Assembly: GCA_028284905.1 (NCBI GenBank)
Contig: JANQQU010000026.1
Span: forward strand, 1 to 57,251
Source: Calditrichia bacterium
GTDB taxonomy: Bacteria; Calditrichota; Calditrichia; RBG-13-44-9; J075
Length of the DNA: 57,251 nt
Reading direction: 5' to 3'
Under the pieces are notes generated by a model that was given only the letters and a program-made list of their open reading frames with translations, was not told the origin of the DNA and did no database searches. Shown in pieces: positions 9,574-19,441 of the stretch; within the stretch, counting starts at the first letter, position 1; each line of letters starts with the position of its first letter. A program made the translations under genes and the position numbers.

Positions 9574-10081
9574 CGCTGGTTTTATACTAATTAATGTTCG
9601 GAATAATTTCCTTTGGAATTTTTCTCACTGAACTTTAATATTTAGTGCGAGACTACGCACTAAAAGTGAAAGATAAAAGAATATTGGAACTGATCGTCTT
9701 TAGGAATGTATAAAACAGCAACTAAAGATAAGAACGGAGCGTTCTCAGTTCTTTAGACATTTCTACCCGGCTTCTTTATAAAGTATTAATAATTCAAAAA
9801 TTATGCTTTGTCGAATTGCTATGTCTGGAAGGCGTAATTCGGCACTATGCCCGAATATTTTCGAAATGTGAAAATATTCTTCAAAGTGTTGTTGATTTAA
9901 ATATAATTGTGTAGATTGTCGTCCTTACCCCAACTGCATTGTCTATGCAATGTATAGGGCAATGCCGTACTTATTTGTATTTGTATATTGTATTACATTT
10001 ATACCCGGCAAATAGCACTTAGTTTGTATTGTCTAATTTACCATTACGTTGTTACCGTAATACGGAAAGGGTTGTAATAAG
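9574..10081. other. Long leader region before the TonB receptor
   Basis: About 510 AT-rich bases without a supported gene. It contains a perfect 9-bp inverted repeat, TTTAGTGCG at 9641-9649 and CGCACTAAA at 9656-9664, with a 6-base loop, and a small palindrome ATTACG/CGTAAT at 10043-10061 close to the receptor's start. Either could be an operator or RNA stem. No consensus promoter is clear enough to call. Confidence 0.45.
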
Positions 10082-12994
10082 ATGCAGGTTTTCAAAAAAA
10101 TTTTTGCAGCCACTCTCTTTCTGCTTTTTTCTACCCAGGTGTTATTGGCAGGTACCACGGGTAAAATTGCAGGAACAGTGAAGGATAAGAACACAGGGGA
10201 ACCATTAATTGGTGCTGATGTTGTTCTGGAAGGTACTGGTCTCGGATCTTCGACGGATTCCGATGGTTATTTTGTAATCATCAATATTCCCCCGGGAAAC
10301 TATAATCTCGCCGCATACTATGTGGGATATGCCGGTACAACAATCGAAAATATTCGGGTGAGTGTGGACAGAACCACCAGCCAGAATATTGCAATGCCGC
10401 CGGCCACCGTTGAAGGGGAAGAAGTTACGGTGGAAGCCGATCGGGCAGCGATTCAGATGGATAGAACACACAGTGCATCTATTGTAAATTCTGAAACAGT
10501 TGATTTAATGCCGGTAACGGAAGTTTCGGAAGTTTTGGAATTGCAAAGTGGTGTTGTAAGCACTGGCGGGGAACTGCACTTTCGCGGTGGTCGTGCGAGA
10601 GAAGTTACCTACATTATTGACGGTGTGCCGGTAACCAACGAATTCAGCCAGGGCGGTGGTAGCAATGTAAACGTCGAAACTAATATGATCGAAGAGCTGG
10701 AAGTTATCAGTGGAACTTTCAATGCCGAATACGGCTCTGCTCAGTCCGGTGTTGTTAATATTGTGACCAAGCGCCCGGCACGCAGCTTTAGCGGAAACGT
10801 TCAATATTATGCCGGGGAATGGCTGAGTAATCAGGACGATGTCTTTCTCAATGTGAACGATTTTAATCCTACTGCGGAACAGGATGTTCAATTCAGCTTA
10901 ACCGGACCAATTATTTCCGAAAAGCTCGGATTCTATATCAGTGGTCGTCATAATGATTATGAAAGCCTCGACAATTACGAGCGTCGCTTTAACCTTTTCG
11001 ATGGTTGGCGGATTGGTGCTTATCAGAGCTGGACACAGCTGTACAGCCAGGGCGCAGGTGGTGGATTGGTTGAAATTCCCGATTCATTTGCGACCGGCGA
11101 CCTTTCCCGTGGACCACTGCGTCTCGGAACTTCATCCTCGCTAAGTGGTAAGTTGACATTCACCCCCCATCCGAAAGTGACGATGATCTATCAGGCCTTT
11201 GCCTCTTTGGATGAATTTGACGGCCCCCCCGATCCGAGTGGATTAGGTGGTGATTCTTTCCGCCGTTATCAGCCGGATGGTTCGGGGACTTCCCGCAGTT
11301 GGGAATATTCTCACTTTTTCCGTTTCCAGCATTTTCCTTCGGAAAATTTCTTCTACAATCTGGCCTTCTCATATCAGCATGAGGACGGTGAGCGTTTCTT
11401 CGACAAAAGTAACCGTGTTGCATTCGTACCGGGAGATGAAGGTATTCAGCCGGTATCAGCTTTTGCCAATGGTTTCTCTCTGGGAAGCACAGATTTCTTT
11501 TATACCGATGCACCTGGCAAAAATTACTATGAAAAATATGTTGCTATCGGAGACATTAACTGGCAGGTTGACAAATATAACCTGATCAAGGCGGGTTTTG
11601 AAATTAACAAGCACTATGCGAATGTTTATTCCCGCCAATACCGGGCAACCCCGCTGTATATCGCCAACGCTTTTCCGATTGACCGGACTGAATTCGCTAA
11701 CGGGGCATTTCTCAGCTACGAACAGTATTGGGATTCCCTGCAGGGATACTGGCAAAATTGGGAGACGAATTTCAATTCTCCCCGTTTCGTAGCAGCCTCT
11801 GACAGCGAAGCAAATTTATTCCGGGATTTCAATGTCGATCCGATGGAATATGCCTTTTATGTTCAGGACAAATTGGAATTAGGGGAAGATATTATTGTAA
11901 ACGCCGGTGTTCGCCTGGATATTTTTCAGCCGAATTCAAGCGTGCCGATTAACCTCCGCACAGAATCATTCAACCTGGGTATCGATCAGAACCTGAAAGA
12001 GGCGAAAACGAAGTATCAGTTAAGCCCAAGATTAGGTATTTCATTCCCGATTTCCTCCGACGGTGCATTCCATGCCGCTTACGGCCATTTCTTCCAGATG
12101 CCCGCTTATCAGCGTATGTTTAATGAACCACTGGTAACCTTGACGCCTCTGCAGTTGGATGGACGCCGATTAGGAAATGCAGACCTTGAAGCAGAACGCA
12201 CCATCGCCTATGAAATTGGTCTGCAGCAAGGACTAACCGAGGATATTTCGGTAGACATTACCGCCTATTATAAAGATGTTGAGAACCTGCTGGGTATTGA
12301 GCGGGTAACGACAATTGACCGCGTTGCTTACACACGTTATGTGAATCGTGACTATGGTAATTCTCGCGGTATTACCCTTGGATTTACCAAACGCGGTGGC
12401 CGGGTAACCGGTAACATGAACTATACAATGTCTTTTGCGAATGGCAGTAACTCCAGCCCGGAAGCACTGCAGCTGATCGTAATTTCGACCCAAATCGGTG
12501 GCGACTCGGAAGTGTTCGCCCAGCGAAAAATTTTGCCGTTGAACTGGGACCAGCGCCACGCGGTCAAGGCATCTGTGAATTATGCTGTGCCGAAAAACTG
12601 GAGTATTGGTCTGGTTGGCTTTGTTGAAACCGGCGTGCCTTTTTCACCGGATTTCTTTGCGCGTTTTGATCTTAATGAACTTGAATATCAAAACTCTGCA
12701 TTGCGCCCGACCCGCTGGAGTGTCGACCTGAAAGCGAAAAAAAATCTGAATCTCTTCGGGCTGCGCTCCTCGCTCTTTCTGAAGGTGGACAATCTCTTTG
12801 ATCATTTGAACGAAGACAATGTTTTTGCCTCAACCGGCCGGGCATTGTTGCCGACAGATTTACCGGAAGCAAAAGATCTGGAAGTACAGCGCCTGGAAGA
12901 AGTTGGCCTGTTCACTTATGAAGAAGCCAATATCAACCCGGATAACTTCTCGCCCCCACGTAATATTCAACTGGGACTGGAATTGAAGTTCTAA
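10082..12994 (+). CDS. TonB-dependent receptor with carboxypeptidase-like N-terminal domain
   Basis: A 970-residue outer-membrane transporter. Seen in order: a signal peptide (about 1-23, ending LLAG), a CarboxypepD_reg beta-sandwich (about 27-112, with a GEPLIGADV start and a DGYFVI turn), a TonB plug domain (about 130-235, with the YIIDGVPV and NAEYGSAQSG motifs) and a long beta-barrel ending in the aromatic terminus LELKF. This is the SusC / OmpA-TonB-receptor style found in the FCB group. Unlike SusC it is not followed by a SusD gene but by a large T9SS-tailed protein and a PorV/PorQ-family gene, so I would not call it a glycan importer. The substrate is unknown. Confidence 0.92.
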   Translation: MQVFKKIFAATLFLLFSTQVLLAGTTGKIAGTVKDKNTGEPLIGADVVLEGTGLGSSTDSDGYFVIINIPPGNYNLAAYYVGYAGTTIENIRVSVDRTTSQNIAMPPATVEGEEVTVEADRAAIQMDRTHSASIVNSETVDLMPVTEVSEVLELQSGVVSTGGELHFRGGRAREVTYIIDGVPVTNEFSQGGGSNVNVETNMIEELEVISGTFNAEYGSAQSGVVNIVTKRPARSFSGNVQYYAGEWLSNQDDVFLNVNDFNPTAEQDVQFSLTGPIISEKLGFYISGRHNDYESLDNYERRFNLFDGWRIGAYQSWTQLYSQGAGGGLVEIPDSFATGDLSRGPLRLGTSSSLSGKLTFTPHPKVTMIYQAFASLDEFDGPPDPSGLGGDSFRRYQPDGSGTSRSWEYSHFFRFQHFPSENFFYNLAFSYQHEDGERFFDKSNRVAFVPGDEGIQPVSAFANGFSLGSTDFFYTDAPGKNYYEKYVAIGDINWQVDKYNLIKAGFEINKHYANVYSRQYRATPLYIANAFPIDRTEFANGAFLSYEQYWDSLQGYWQNWETNFNSPRFVAASDSEANLFRDFNVDPMEYAFYVQDKLELGEDIIVNAGVRLDIFQPNSSVPINLRTESFNLGIDQNLKEAKTKYQLSPRLGISFPISSDGAFHAAYGHFFQMPAYQRMFNEPLVTLTPLQLDGRRLGNADLEAERTIAYEIGLQQGLTEDISVDITAYYKDVENLLGIERVTTIDRVAYTRYVNRDYGNSRGITLGFTKRGGRVTGNMNYTMSFANGSNSSPEALQLIVISTQIGGDSEVFAQRKILPLNWDQRHAVKASVNYAVPKNWSIGLVGFVETGVPFSPDFFARFDLNELEYQNSALRPTRWSVDLKAKKNLNLFGLRSSLFLKVDNLFDHLNEDNVFASTGRALLPTDLPEAKDLEVQRLEEVGLFTYEEANINPDNFSPPRNIQLGLELKF

Positions 12995-13052
12995 TAATGG
13001 TCGCTAGCTAAAGAGTAAAAAATAGAAATTATATAAACTTCAGGAACTTCTT

Positions 13053-16000
13053 ATGAAACGCAGCTTATTGAATCATCGGATTGTTAGCCAGGCCTACCGG
13101 GCAGGGTTGCTATTAATGATGATCTTGTTTTTAGGGAGCGAAACGGGAATTGCGCAAACTTTTGAAAAGAAAGATTACGATTCCCGTCGTATACAGGGAT
13201 CGCTCCAAAACTCAAGAAATTCTTCGCGCTTCTCCAAACAGAATAAAACTGCCAATGAAGGTAATTCTCAATATCGCCAGATTGCTATGATGGATGGAAA
13301 CCTCGCGACTGGCCCGTTTACCAACTCCGGTGTTATTTCTTATGGTGGTGTTGGTGACGATTTGCGGGTTGGTTGGCCAAAAGGTTCCCTGCGTGCCGAT
13401 TATGTTTGGGGCGCTTTCTTTTTCGTTGGTGGCGAAGTTGTCGATGATAGTGGACAAGTGATTCACATTATTTCCGACAATATCCCGAATGAGCAGGACC
13501 CCGCAGGCACACACGAATATGCATTTATGCCGCTCCCCGGATATTACAACCTCGATATTCCCGGTTCTTTCGAAGATCCGTTGATTGGTGGTGTAAGTGA
13601 GGACGTTGGTATTGACGGTATCGCCAATAGTGGTGACGAAGGTGAAGGCGATGGCGAATTGCAGCCGGCGGAAGACTTTAACGGCAACGGCGTTTTGGAT
13701 TTGAATTTGCAAAATGGTGTTGGCTGGTATGCATTGAGCAGCCGCCGGGAAACCTGGCCGGAATATTGGCCCGCCGGTTCTTACCCTGGTGATGATCGTC
13801 AGATTGGTGAAGAACGCCCCGGTGTTCGTGCGAATCGCTGGAACGGTGAATTTGGCGCTTATTTCCGTGCCGATCAGGAAATCTATTTTATTATGGATGA
13901 CCGTGAAAATGATGAATTTGAATATTATCCTTTCCCGGAAAATCGCGGTAGCTGGCCAAATGGTCGTCGTGGTTTAGGTGTAAAGGTAGAAGCCCGTACT
14001 TATCAGTGGAATGCCCGCCTTGCCGAAGATATTATGATTTGTATTTATGATATCACCAGCGAAGGTTTGGATATACCTACCAGCGTTGTCGGTATGTATG
14101 TAGATCCCGATCTGGGCGGCCCCCCGACCAATGATGATGCGCTCTTCGATGATATCGATGATATTACCTATGCCTGGAACAAACTCGGTATTTCCAATAA
14201 TGGTATTCCTCTGGGATACTTTGGATTTGCGTTCCTGGAAAGCCCGGGACTCGGTTTTGACGGCATCGATAATGATCAGGACGGCCTGGTTGATGAAAGT
14301 CAGTCCAATGGGATTGATGATGACGGCGACTGGACGACCTGGGTCGATGAAAACCTCAATGGTGTTTATGACACCGAAGATTTGAATTACAACGGTTTCC
14401 TCGATGCCGGCGAAGATGCCAACGGTAATGGCCGCCTCGATGTAGAGCCCTTAAATGATGATGTTGGTTCTGATGGCCTCGGCCCGCAGAATTTTGAGTA
14501 TACCGGTCCGGACCCCGATGGTACCGAGGCTAACAACATGCCTGACCCCGGTGAGCCGAATTTCGAATTTACCGATAATGATGAGTCCGATCAGGTTGGT
14601 TTAACATCCTTCTATCTGCGCAGCACCCAGGACCAAAATGGTTATGGTGGCCGTAATGACGAGTATTACTGGGATAGAGAAGTTCACCCGGATACTTTCA
14701 GAACCGTGCCCGGCTACCAGCAGGATATTTCCTTCTCATACGGTAGTGGATATATTCAGTTCGGTGGCGATGAAACAACCCACCGTTATGCAATTGCGCT
14801 GGTTTTCGGAAATAACTTTGAGGACATCCTGCGTAACAAGCGTACGATGCAGAATATTTACGATAATGATTATAACTTCGCCAAGCCGCCCCGGCAGCCG
14901 ATTGTTTCTGCTGTCGCCGATGATAAGCGGGTTTTCCTGGAATGGGATGCTGGCGCAGAGCGTTCCCTGGATCCCATTTATGGCCGGGACTTTGAAGCAT
15001 ATTATGTTTATAAGAGTGTTGATCCGACATTCACCGAAATTAAAACGATTACGGATGGATTCGGTAACCCATTCCTGTTTAAGTCAACTGCTCTTTATGA
15101 CAAAATTAATGGATTGGTTGGCTTGCATCCGGTGACGATTGGTAGCGAAATTGGTCCGGAAAGTGATCTTGGTGTCACTTATAATATGGGAACAGATACC
15201 GGGCTGGAGCATCGCTATGTTGATACCGATGTAATTAATGGCCGCACTTATTACTATGCTGTTTCTTCTGTGGATCAGGGATATTATGAAGACTTCTTTG
15301 ACCGCGGTATTAGCGAAAAAGCAGACTTGCTTAATATCTCCCCGACAGAATCGCCGGTGAATATTCAGGTGGATCCGCTTGGTCGCCCGATCTCTTTCGA
15401 TCCGAATACCATTCAGGTGATTCCCACGGAATTGGTTGCCGGTTGGGTAGAGCCTTCCGTTAGCGATGCCGGGATAGAGCACGTATCCGGTGTTGGTACC
15501 GGTAACATTGAGATTCAGATTTTCAGCCCGCTGGAAGTTGTTGACGGGAATAGATACCGGGTAGAATTTGACGATGATGGCCGTTTTGAAGGTCTCGATT
15601 CCGCAAGCTACACCGGTCTTACTTCTCAAATGACCATTTCTTCAATTACCGATAATGTGACGCTGTTGACGGAAAATAGTCCGGAAAATGCGGTTATCGA
15701 TGAAAGATTTATTTTCGATGGCTTCCGGGTAATTCTCCATAATGATACTAACAGTGTCGATACCTCGAGATCTTCCTGGACCAGTGGTTCTTCCCCGATT
15801 GTTGGGCTCGGTGTAAACAGCGGTAGTAGTGGCTCCGATGTCGCCCGTGATTATGAAGTGCGGGTGCTCGGTGTTGGCGCGGATACATCCTTCAACCGCC
15901 GCCCGGTAAACTTTCAGTTATGGGACGTCACCGATCCGGAAAATGAGTTCAAGTTGGAGTTCATTTTCACCGATCAAAATGAGCAGGGTATTCTCGACCA

Positions 16001-16535
16001 TAACGACAGAATTTCCTCATTCATCCGTACCCCTGGTATTAGCCGGTTGTGGACATTTGAATTCAAATTCCCGGCGACCCTGGATTCTTCCCTGTGGGTT
16101 GCACCGCAAACGGGTGATGTTTATAAATTCTTCACCAAAAAGAACTTTAATCGCAATGACGCCTTCGAATTTACCATGTCCGGTAATATCATTAATGATG
16201 TGATGGCAGAGAATGAACTGGACGACATCTACGTCGTGCCGGATCCTTACATCGCTGTTAACCCGGTTGAGCGTAAAGTGCTTAACCCGGAAGAAGGCCG
16301 TGGTGATCGTAAGCTCGATTTTGTGAATTTGCCGCAAGAATGTACTATTAAGATTTTTACCGTATCCGGAAAGTTAGTTCAGACGATCACCCACAGTTCT
16401 TCGGAAGATAATCGCCGGGCCAGCTGGGATCTGAGAACTGTTGACGGATTGGAAATCTCTCACGGAATGTATTTCTACGTAGTGGATGCCGGAAACCTCG
16501 GTACCAAGACGGGTAAATTTGCTGTGATCAAATAA
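13053..16535 (+). CDS. Large secreted protein with Ca-binding-like repeats and T9SS-type C-terminal domain
   Basis: An 1160-residue secreted protein. An N-terminal signal peptide ends at about residue 35 (GIAQ). Between about 175 and 520 there are repeated Asp, Asn and Gly-rich loops (for example DGIDNDQDGLVDE and DANGNGRLD) resembling EF-hand or thrombospondin-type-3 calcium loops. A fibronectin type III-like module lies near 620-740. The last 90 residues form a FlgD/Por-secretion-like beta-sandwich ending GKFAVIK, typical of type IX secretion cargo. An AGGA ribosome site lies 7 bases before the ATG. It starts 58 bases after the TonB receptor and precedes the PorV-type gene, so the three probably act together at the cell surface. 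No enzymatic motif is recognised; its role may be structural or ligand-binding. Confidence 0.75.
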   Translation: MKRSLLNHRIVSQAYRAGLLLMMILFLGSETGIAQTFEKKDYDSRRIQGSLQNSRNSSRFSKQNKTANEGNSQYRQIAMMDGNLATGPFTNSGVISYGGVGDDLRVGWPKGSLRADYVWGAFFFVGGEVVDDSGQVIHIISDNIPNEQDPAGTHEYAFMPLPGYYNLDIPGSFEDPLIGGVSEDVGIDGIANSGDEGEGDGELQPAEDFNGNGVLDLNLQNGVGWYALSSRRETWPEYWPAGSYPGDDRQIGEERPGVRANRWNGEFGAYFRADQEIYFIMDDRENDEFEYYPFPENRGSWPNGRRGLGVKVEARTYQWNARLAEDIMICIYDITSEGLDIPTSVVGMYVDPDLGGPPTNDDALFDDIDDITYAWNKLGISNNGIPLGYFGFAFLESPGLGFDGIDNDQDGLVDESQSNGIDDDGDWTTWVDENLNGVYDTEDLNYNGFLDAGEDANGNGRLDVEPLNDDVGSDGLGPQNFEYTGPDPDGTEANNMPDPGEPNFEFTDNDESDQVGLTSFYLRSTQDQNGYGGRNDEYYWDREVHPDTFRTVPGYQQDISFSYGSGYIQFGGDETTHRYAIALVFGNNFEDILRNKRTMQNIYDNDYNFAKPPRQPIVSAVADDKRVFLEWDAGAERSLDPIYGRDFEAYYVYKSVDPTFTEIKTITDGFGNPFLFKSTALYDKINGLVGLHPVTIGSEIGPESDLGVTYNMGTDTGLEHRYVDTDVINGRTYYYAVSSVDQGYYEDFFDRGISEKADLLNISPTESPVNIQVDPLGRPISFDPNTIQVIPTELVAGWVEPSVSDAGIEHVSGVGTGNIEIQIFSPLEVVDGNRYRVEFDDDGRFEGLDSASYTGLTSQMTISSITDNVTLLTENSPENAVIDERFIFDGFRVILHNDTNSVDTSRSSWTSGSSPIVGLGVNSGSSGSDVARDYEVRVLGVGADTSFNRRPVNFQLWDVTDPENEFKLEFIFTDQNEQGILDHNDRISSFIRTPGISRLWTFEFKFPATLDSSLWVAPQTGDVYKFFTKKNFNRNDAFEFTMSGNIINDVMAENELDDIYVVPDPYIAVNPVERKVLNPEEGRGDRKLDFVNLPQECTIKIFTVSGKLVQTITHSSSEDNRRASWDLRTVDGLEISHGMYFYVVDAGNLGTKTGKFAVIK

Positions 16536-16552
16536 AACTGCTGCGAAAAAGC

Positions 16553-16578
16553 GCCGGGGCAATCCAGATTGTTCCGGC
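16553..16578 (+). other. Intercistronic hairpin
   Basis: An 11-bp stem with two G-U pairs and a CCAG loop lies 17 bases after the preceding stop codon. No T run follows, so it is more likely an mRNA-stabilising or partial-termination stem between co-transcribed genes than a full terminator. Confidence 0.55.
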
Positions 16579-16626
16579 AAAAAGTTTGGCAAAACCTTTA
16601 ACTTTATTTATATGCCAGGTGAAAAA

Positions 16627-17661
16627 ATGAATAGTATGAGATATTGTTTTATTGCCCTTTTGCTCTGTTTCTTTAGTGCAGGCAGCCTGCAGGCGCAATT
16701 CGAGTCCAATGTTAGCGGTGTGGGAACTAACGCTGCATCGTTTTTGGAAATTGGGGTCGGCGCCCGGGCAATGGCGATGGGTGGTTCTTATGTCGCTGTT
16801 GCCAACGATCCATCGGCATTATATTATAACCCGGCCGGGATTGTCTGGATGAATAACGTTCAAATAGAAGTGATGCATAACGAATGGCTGGTGGATACGG
16901 ATTATGACTTTATCGGCGCAACAATGCCGTTACCGTTCATGAATTCTACCATCGGTGTGAGTTTCATTACGCTGAATTATGGCGAGCAGCCTGTGCGTAC
17001 TGCAGACCGACCGGAAGGTACCGGAGAAGTTTATGGCGCCCGCGATTATGCCTTTGCACTGACGTATGCAACTGCCTTAACCGACCGATTCAGTTTTGGT
17101 TTATCCGGAAAATATATCAATCAGAAAATCTGGAATGAAACCGGCGGTGCGATGGCTGTGGACCTGGGGATTTTCTATACCACGCCGTTGAAAGGCTTAA
17201 ACATCGGTATGAGTATCAGTAACTTTGGTGGCGAAGTAAGCCTGAGTGGCCGCGACCTCGATACCACAACCGATCCGGATGAATTAAATGATAATATTGA
17301 CCGGGTGCCGGTAACTTATCAGACTGATTCTTACCCGCTGCCCCTGCTTTTCCGTGCTGGTCTTTCCTATTCTCAGGATCTTGGCGGACTGGGTAGTTTA
17401 CTGCTGAGCACAGATCTTAATCATCCCAGCCATTCGACAGAATATATCAATGTTGGGGCTGAATATGGTTATGCCGGTATCTTCTTTCTGCGTGCCGGAT
17501 ATGAGAGCATTTATGAGCGCGAAGCAGTTAACGGCTTGACGCTCGGTGGTGGTGTAGACTACTATCAGCGTGGCCAGATGGGATTCCGCGTCGATTATGC
17601 ATATTCCGACTGGGGCCCCTTTGAGAGCGTTCATCGCTTTTCTTTAGGTCTGACTTTCTAA
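16627..17661 (+). CDS. PorV/PorQ-family outer-membrane protein
   Basis: About 344 residues with a signal peptide ending near LQAQ, then the family's typical opening GTNAASFLEIGVGARAMAMG and DPSALYYNPAG, followed by alternating amphipathic strands and a terminal Phe. This is the PorV/PorQ (FadL-like barrel, UPF0164) family. PorV shuttles T9SS cargo to the attachment machinery at the outer membrane, and many paralogues in FCB bacteria sit beside a cargo gene, as here. I choose the ATG at 16627 rather than the one at 16612, because AGGTGA lies at the right distance before it and the resulting signal peptide is cleaner. Confidence 0.88.
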   Translation: MNSMRYCFIALLLCFFSAGSLQAQFESNVSGVGTNAASFLEIGVGARAMAMGGSYVAVANDPSALYYNPAGIVWMNNVQIEVMHNEWLVDTDYDFIGATMPLPFMNSTIGVSFITLNYGEQPVRTADRPEGTGEVYGARDYAFALTYATALTDRFSFGLSGKYINQKIWNETGGAMAVDLGIFYTTPLKGLNIGMSISNFGGEVSLSGRDLDTTTDPDELNDNIDRVPVTYQTDSYPLPLLFRAGLSYSQDLGGLGSLLLSTDLNHPSHSTEYINVGAEYGYAGIFFLRAGYESIYEREAVNGLTLGGGVDYYQRGQMGFRVDYAYSDWGPFESVHRFSLGLTF

Positions 17662-17688
17662 ATAATAAATAAATTTAGTCTGTTTTTA

Positions 17689-17726
17689 ACGGCGCATCCC
17701 ACTTGATAAAAAGTGCGATGCGCCGT
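17689..17726 (+). terminator. Strong hairpin after the PorV-family gene
   Basis: A 10-bp perfect stem (ACGGCGCATC with GATGCGCCGT), extended by an inner CACT/AGTG pair, lies 27 bases after the stop codon. The T run is upstream of the stem and not downstream, so termination on the plus strand is probable but not textbook. Confidence 0.6.
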
Positions 17727-17844
17727 GTAATTTGGGCAATTGCGTGAAAAATCCTCTCCTGTTTACTTCCACTAATGTCTGTATTTATATTCCCGCAAAT
17801 CTTGAACTATTTTTGACAACAAGCGTTAGCGTTGCTAGAGGCAT

Positions 17845-19404
17845 ATGATGATAAATAAGTTGAAAAAATACATTCCAATTGTTGCTGCATTGTCTTTAAT
17901 CCTGTTCGCATCTTGCGGCGAGGGCGAACCGGCATCTCCGGAGGATCGGGTGCTGGTGAAAATCGGTGATGAAGCAATTACCGTCAAAGAGTTCCGGCGA
18001 AATTATGAGACCGGCTTTGGACATTTAAAAACCGGGGAAGACCGGAAAAGAAGTTATCTCGGTTGGATGATAAAGGAAAAATTGCTGGCGTTGGAAGGTT
18101 ATAACCTGGGATTTCACGAATCGGAAAATGTCCGCAATGCAGAAGCGCAATTGTTGAATGAGCTAATTATTGAAGAACTCGTCGATGTTGAAGTTAAAAG
18201 CAAAATAAAAATTAGCGAAGCGGATATTCGCGAGGCGATCAATAAATCGAAAGTAAGCTTCAAATTTCGCTACTGGACGGAAAGCAATGCGGAAAGAGCC
18301 GAGTGGATTGCTGCAGCGATGCAGGAGCGCGGCTACGCAGAAGTGAGTGGAGAGCTAATGGAAAACAATCCGGAATGGCAAATCCGCCCACAGGATCTGG
18401 AGACAGATTATATCTCCTGGATGGAAACCCCACCGGAAGTAATGAACGCAATTCAGGAGCTGCCTATTGGGGAAGTATCTGATCCCGTAGAAATTAATGG
18501 TGAATATACTATCTTTCAGGTGCTCGATATCCGCCGCTCGGGCGTGCTCGATACGGAGTATAAGAGTAAGGCATCGCAGTTTGAACAAATAGTCTACTAT
18601 CGCCGTGTGCAAGCCGCTGTTAAACAGTATGTTGCAGATTTATTAACGCCGAAAAACATCGTTACCAAAGGGGACAGTTTTACGATGCTTTTAAGAGCGT
18701 TGCAGGAATGGCGGCGCAATGCTGAAACCCAACCGGGCAACTTTCTTCTGGCGGTTAAAAGCGCGACAGCAGAATATCCCGAAATGAGCAGGCTCCATGA
18801 AAATTTTGACAAAGCACTGGTTACCCATAATGACGGCGCTATTCCCATCGGGGAATTTCTTGAAGGGCTAAACCTTAGCTACATCATGGAAGGGAGCAAG
18901 GACGGAAAGCGCACTTTAAGAGATGTGGTGAATGACGCCGTTGCACTGGGCATTCGCGATCATTTTATGCGGCAGGAGGCTCGCAGCAAGGGGCTGGATA
19001 AATCGCCGGGTATTTATAAGGAATTGGGCCTCTGGAGAGATAAGTGGGTTTATAGTGAAACCCGTCAGCATTTTGGCCGGGGTATTTCCCTGCCGGATTC
19101 TGCTGTGAGAGCCTTTTTCGAAGAGAATAAAAATCGCTATAAAATCCGGAAAGATGATGTGCTGGATTTTGAAAGGCTTGCCAATCGGGCCCGTGCGGAT
19201 GCAGTAGGTATGGCCCGCAATAGTTACCTGGTCAATAAAGCTGATTCGCTGGCTACAATCTATCCGGTAAAAATAAACGAAGCGATACTGGACACAATAA
19301 CAGTGTACGATTCAAAGAAATCCCGCTGGTCCAGTCTGCAGCTCTTTAAAGCGGGAACCAGTCGTTTTGCTCATCCCTATGCCGATCCACAATGGGAGCG
19401 TTGA
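17845..19404 (+). CDS. Parvulin/SurA-like peptidyl-prolyl isomerase lipoprotein
   Basis: A 519-residue predicted lipoprotein. Seen: a lipobox LFASC near residue 25, then the SurA/PpiC-type opening VLVKIGDEAITVKEFRRNYE, a long helical chaperone-like region, and a parvulin-like stretch near 205-235 (IGEVSDPVEINGEYTIFQVL). Family members are periplasmic foldases that chaperone outer-membrane proteins. The catalytic part looks degenerate, so it may act mainly as a chaperone. It follows the TonB, T9SS-tail and PorV genes, which suits a helper of barrel assembly. ATG codons at 17845 and 17848 are both possible; AGAGG precedes them. Confidence 0.7.
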   Translation: MMINKLKKYIPIVAALSLILFASCGEGEPASPEDRVLVKIGDEAITVKEFRRNYETGFGHLKTGEDRKRSYLGWMIKEKLLALEGYNLGFHESENVRNAEAQLLNELIIEELVDVEVKSKIKISEADIREAINKSKVSFKFRYWTESNAERAEWIAAAMQERGYAEVSGELMENNPEWQIRPQDLETDYISWMETPPEVMNAIQELPIGEVSDPVEINGEYTIFQVLDIRRSGVLDTEYKSKASQFEQIVYYRRVQAAVKQYVADLLTPKNIVTKGDSFTMLLRALQEWRRNAETQPGNFLLAVKSATAEYPEMSRLHENFDKALVTHNDGAIPIGEFLEGLNLSYIMEGSKDGKRTLRDVVNDAVALGIRDHFMRQEARSKGLDKSPGIYKELGLWRDKWVYSETRQHFGRGISLPDSAVRAFFEENKNRYKIRKDDVLDFERLANRARADAVGMARNSYLVNKADSLATIYPVKINEAILDTITVYDSKKSRWSSLQLFKAGTSRFAHPYADPQWER

Positions 19405-19441
19405 TAAAATCTCAATAAAAACCGTTATGATTGGGCTTTGA

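Noticed and set aside
10082-12994. SusC/SusD-type polysaccharide utilisation locus
   Set aside because: No SusD-like gene or glycoside hydrolase follows either TonB receptor; the following genes are T9SS-tailed and PorV-type.
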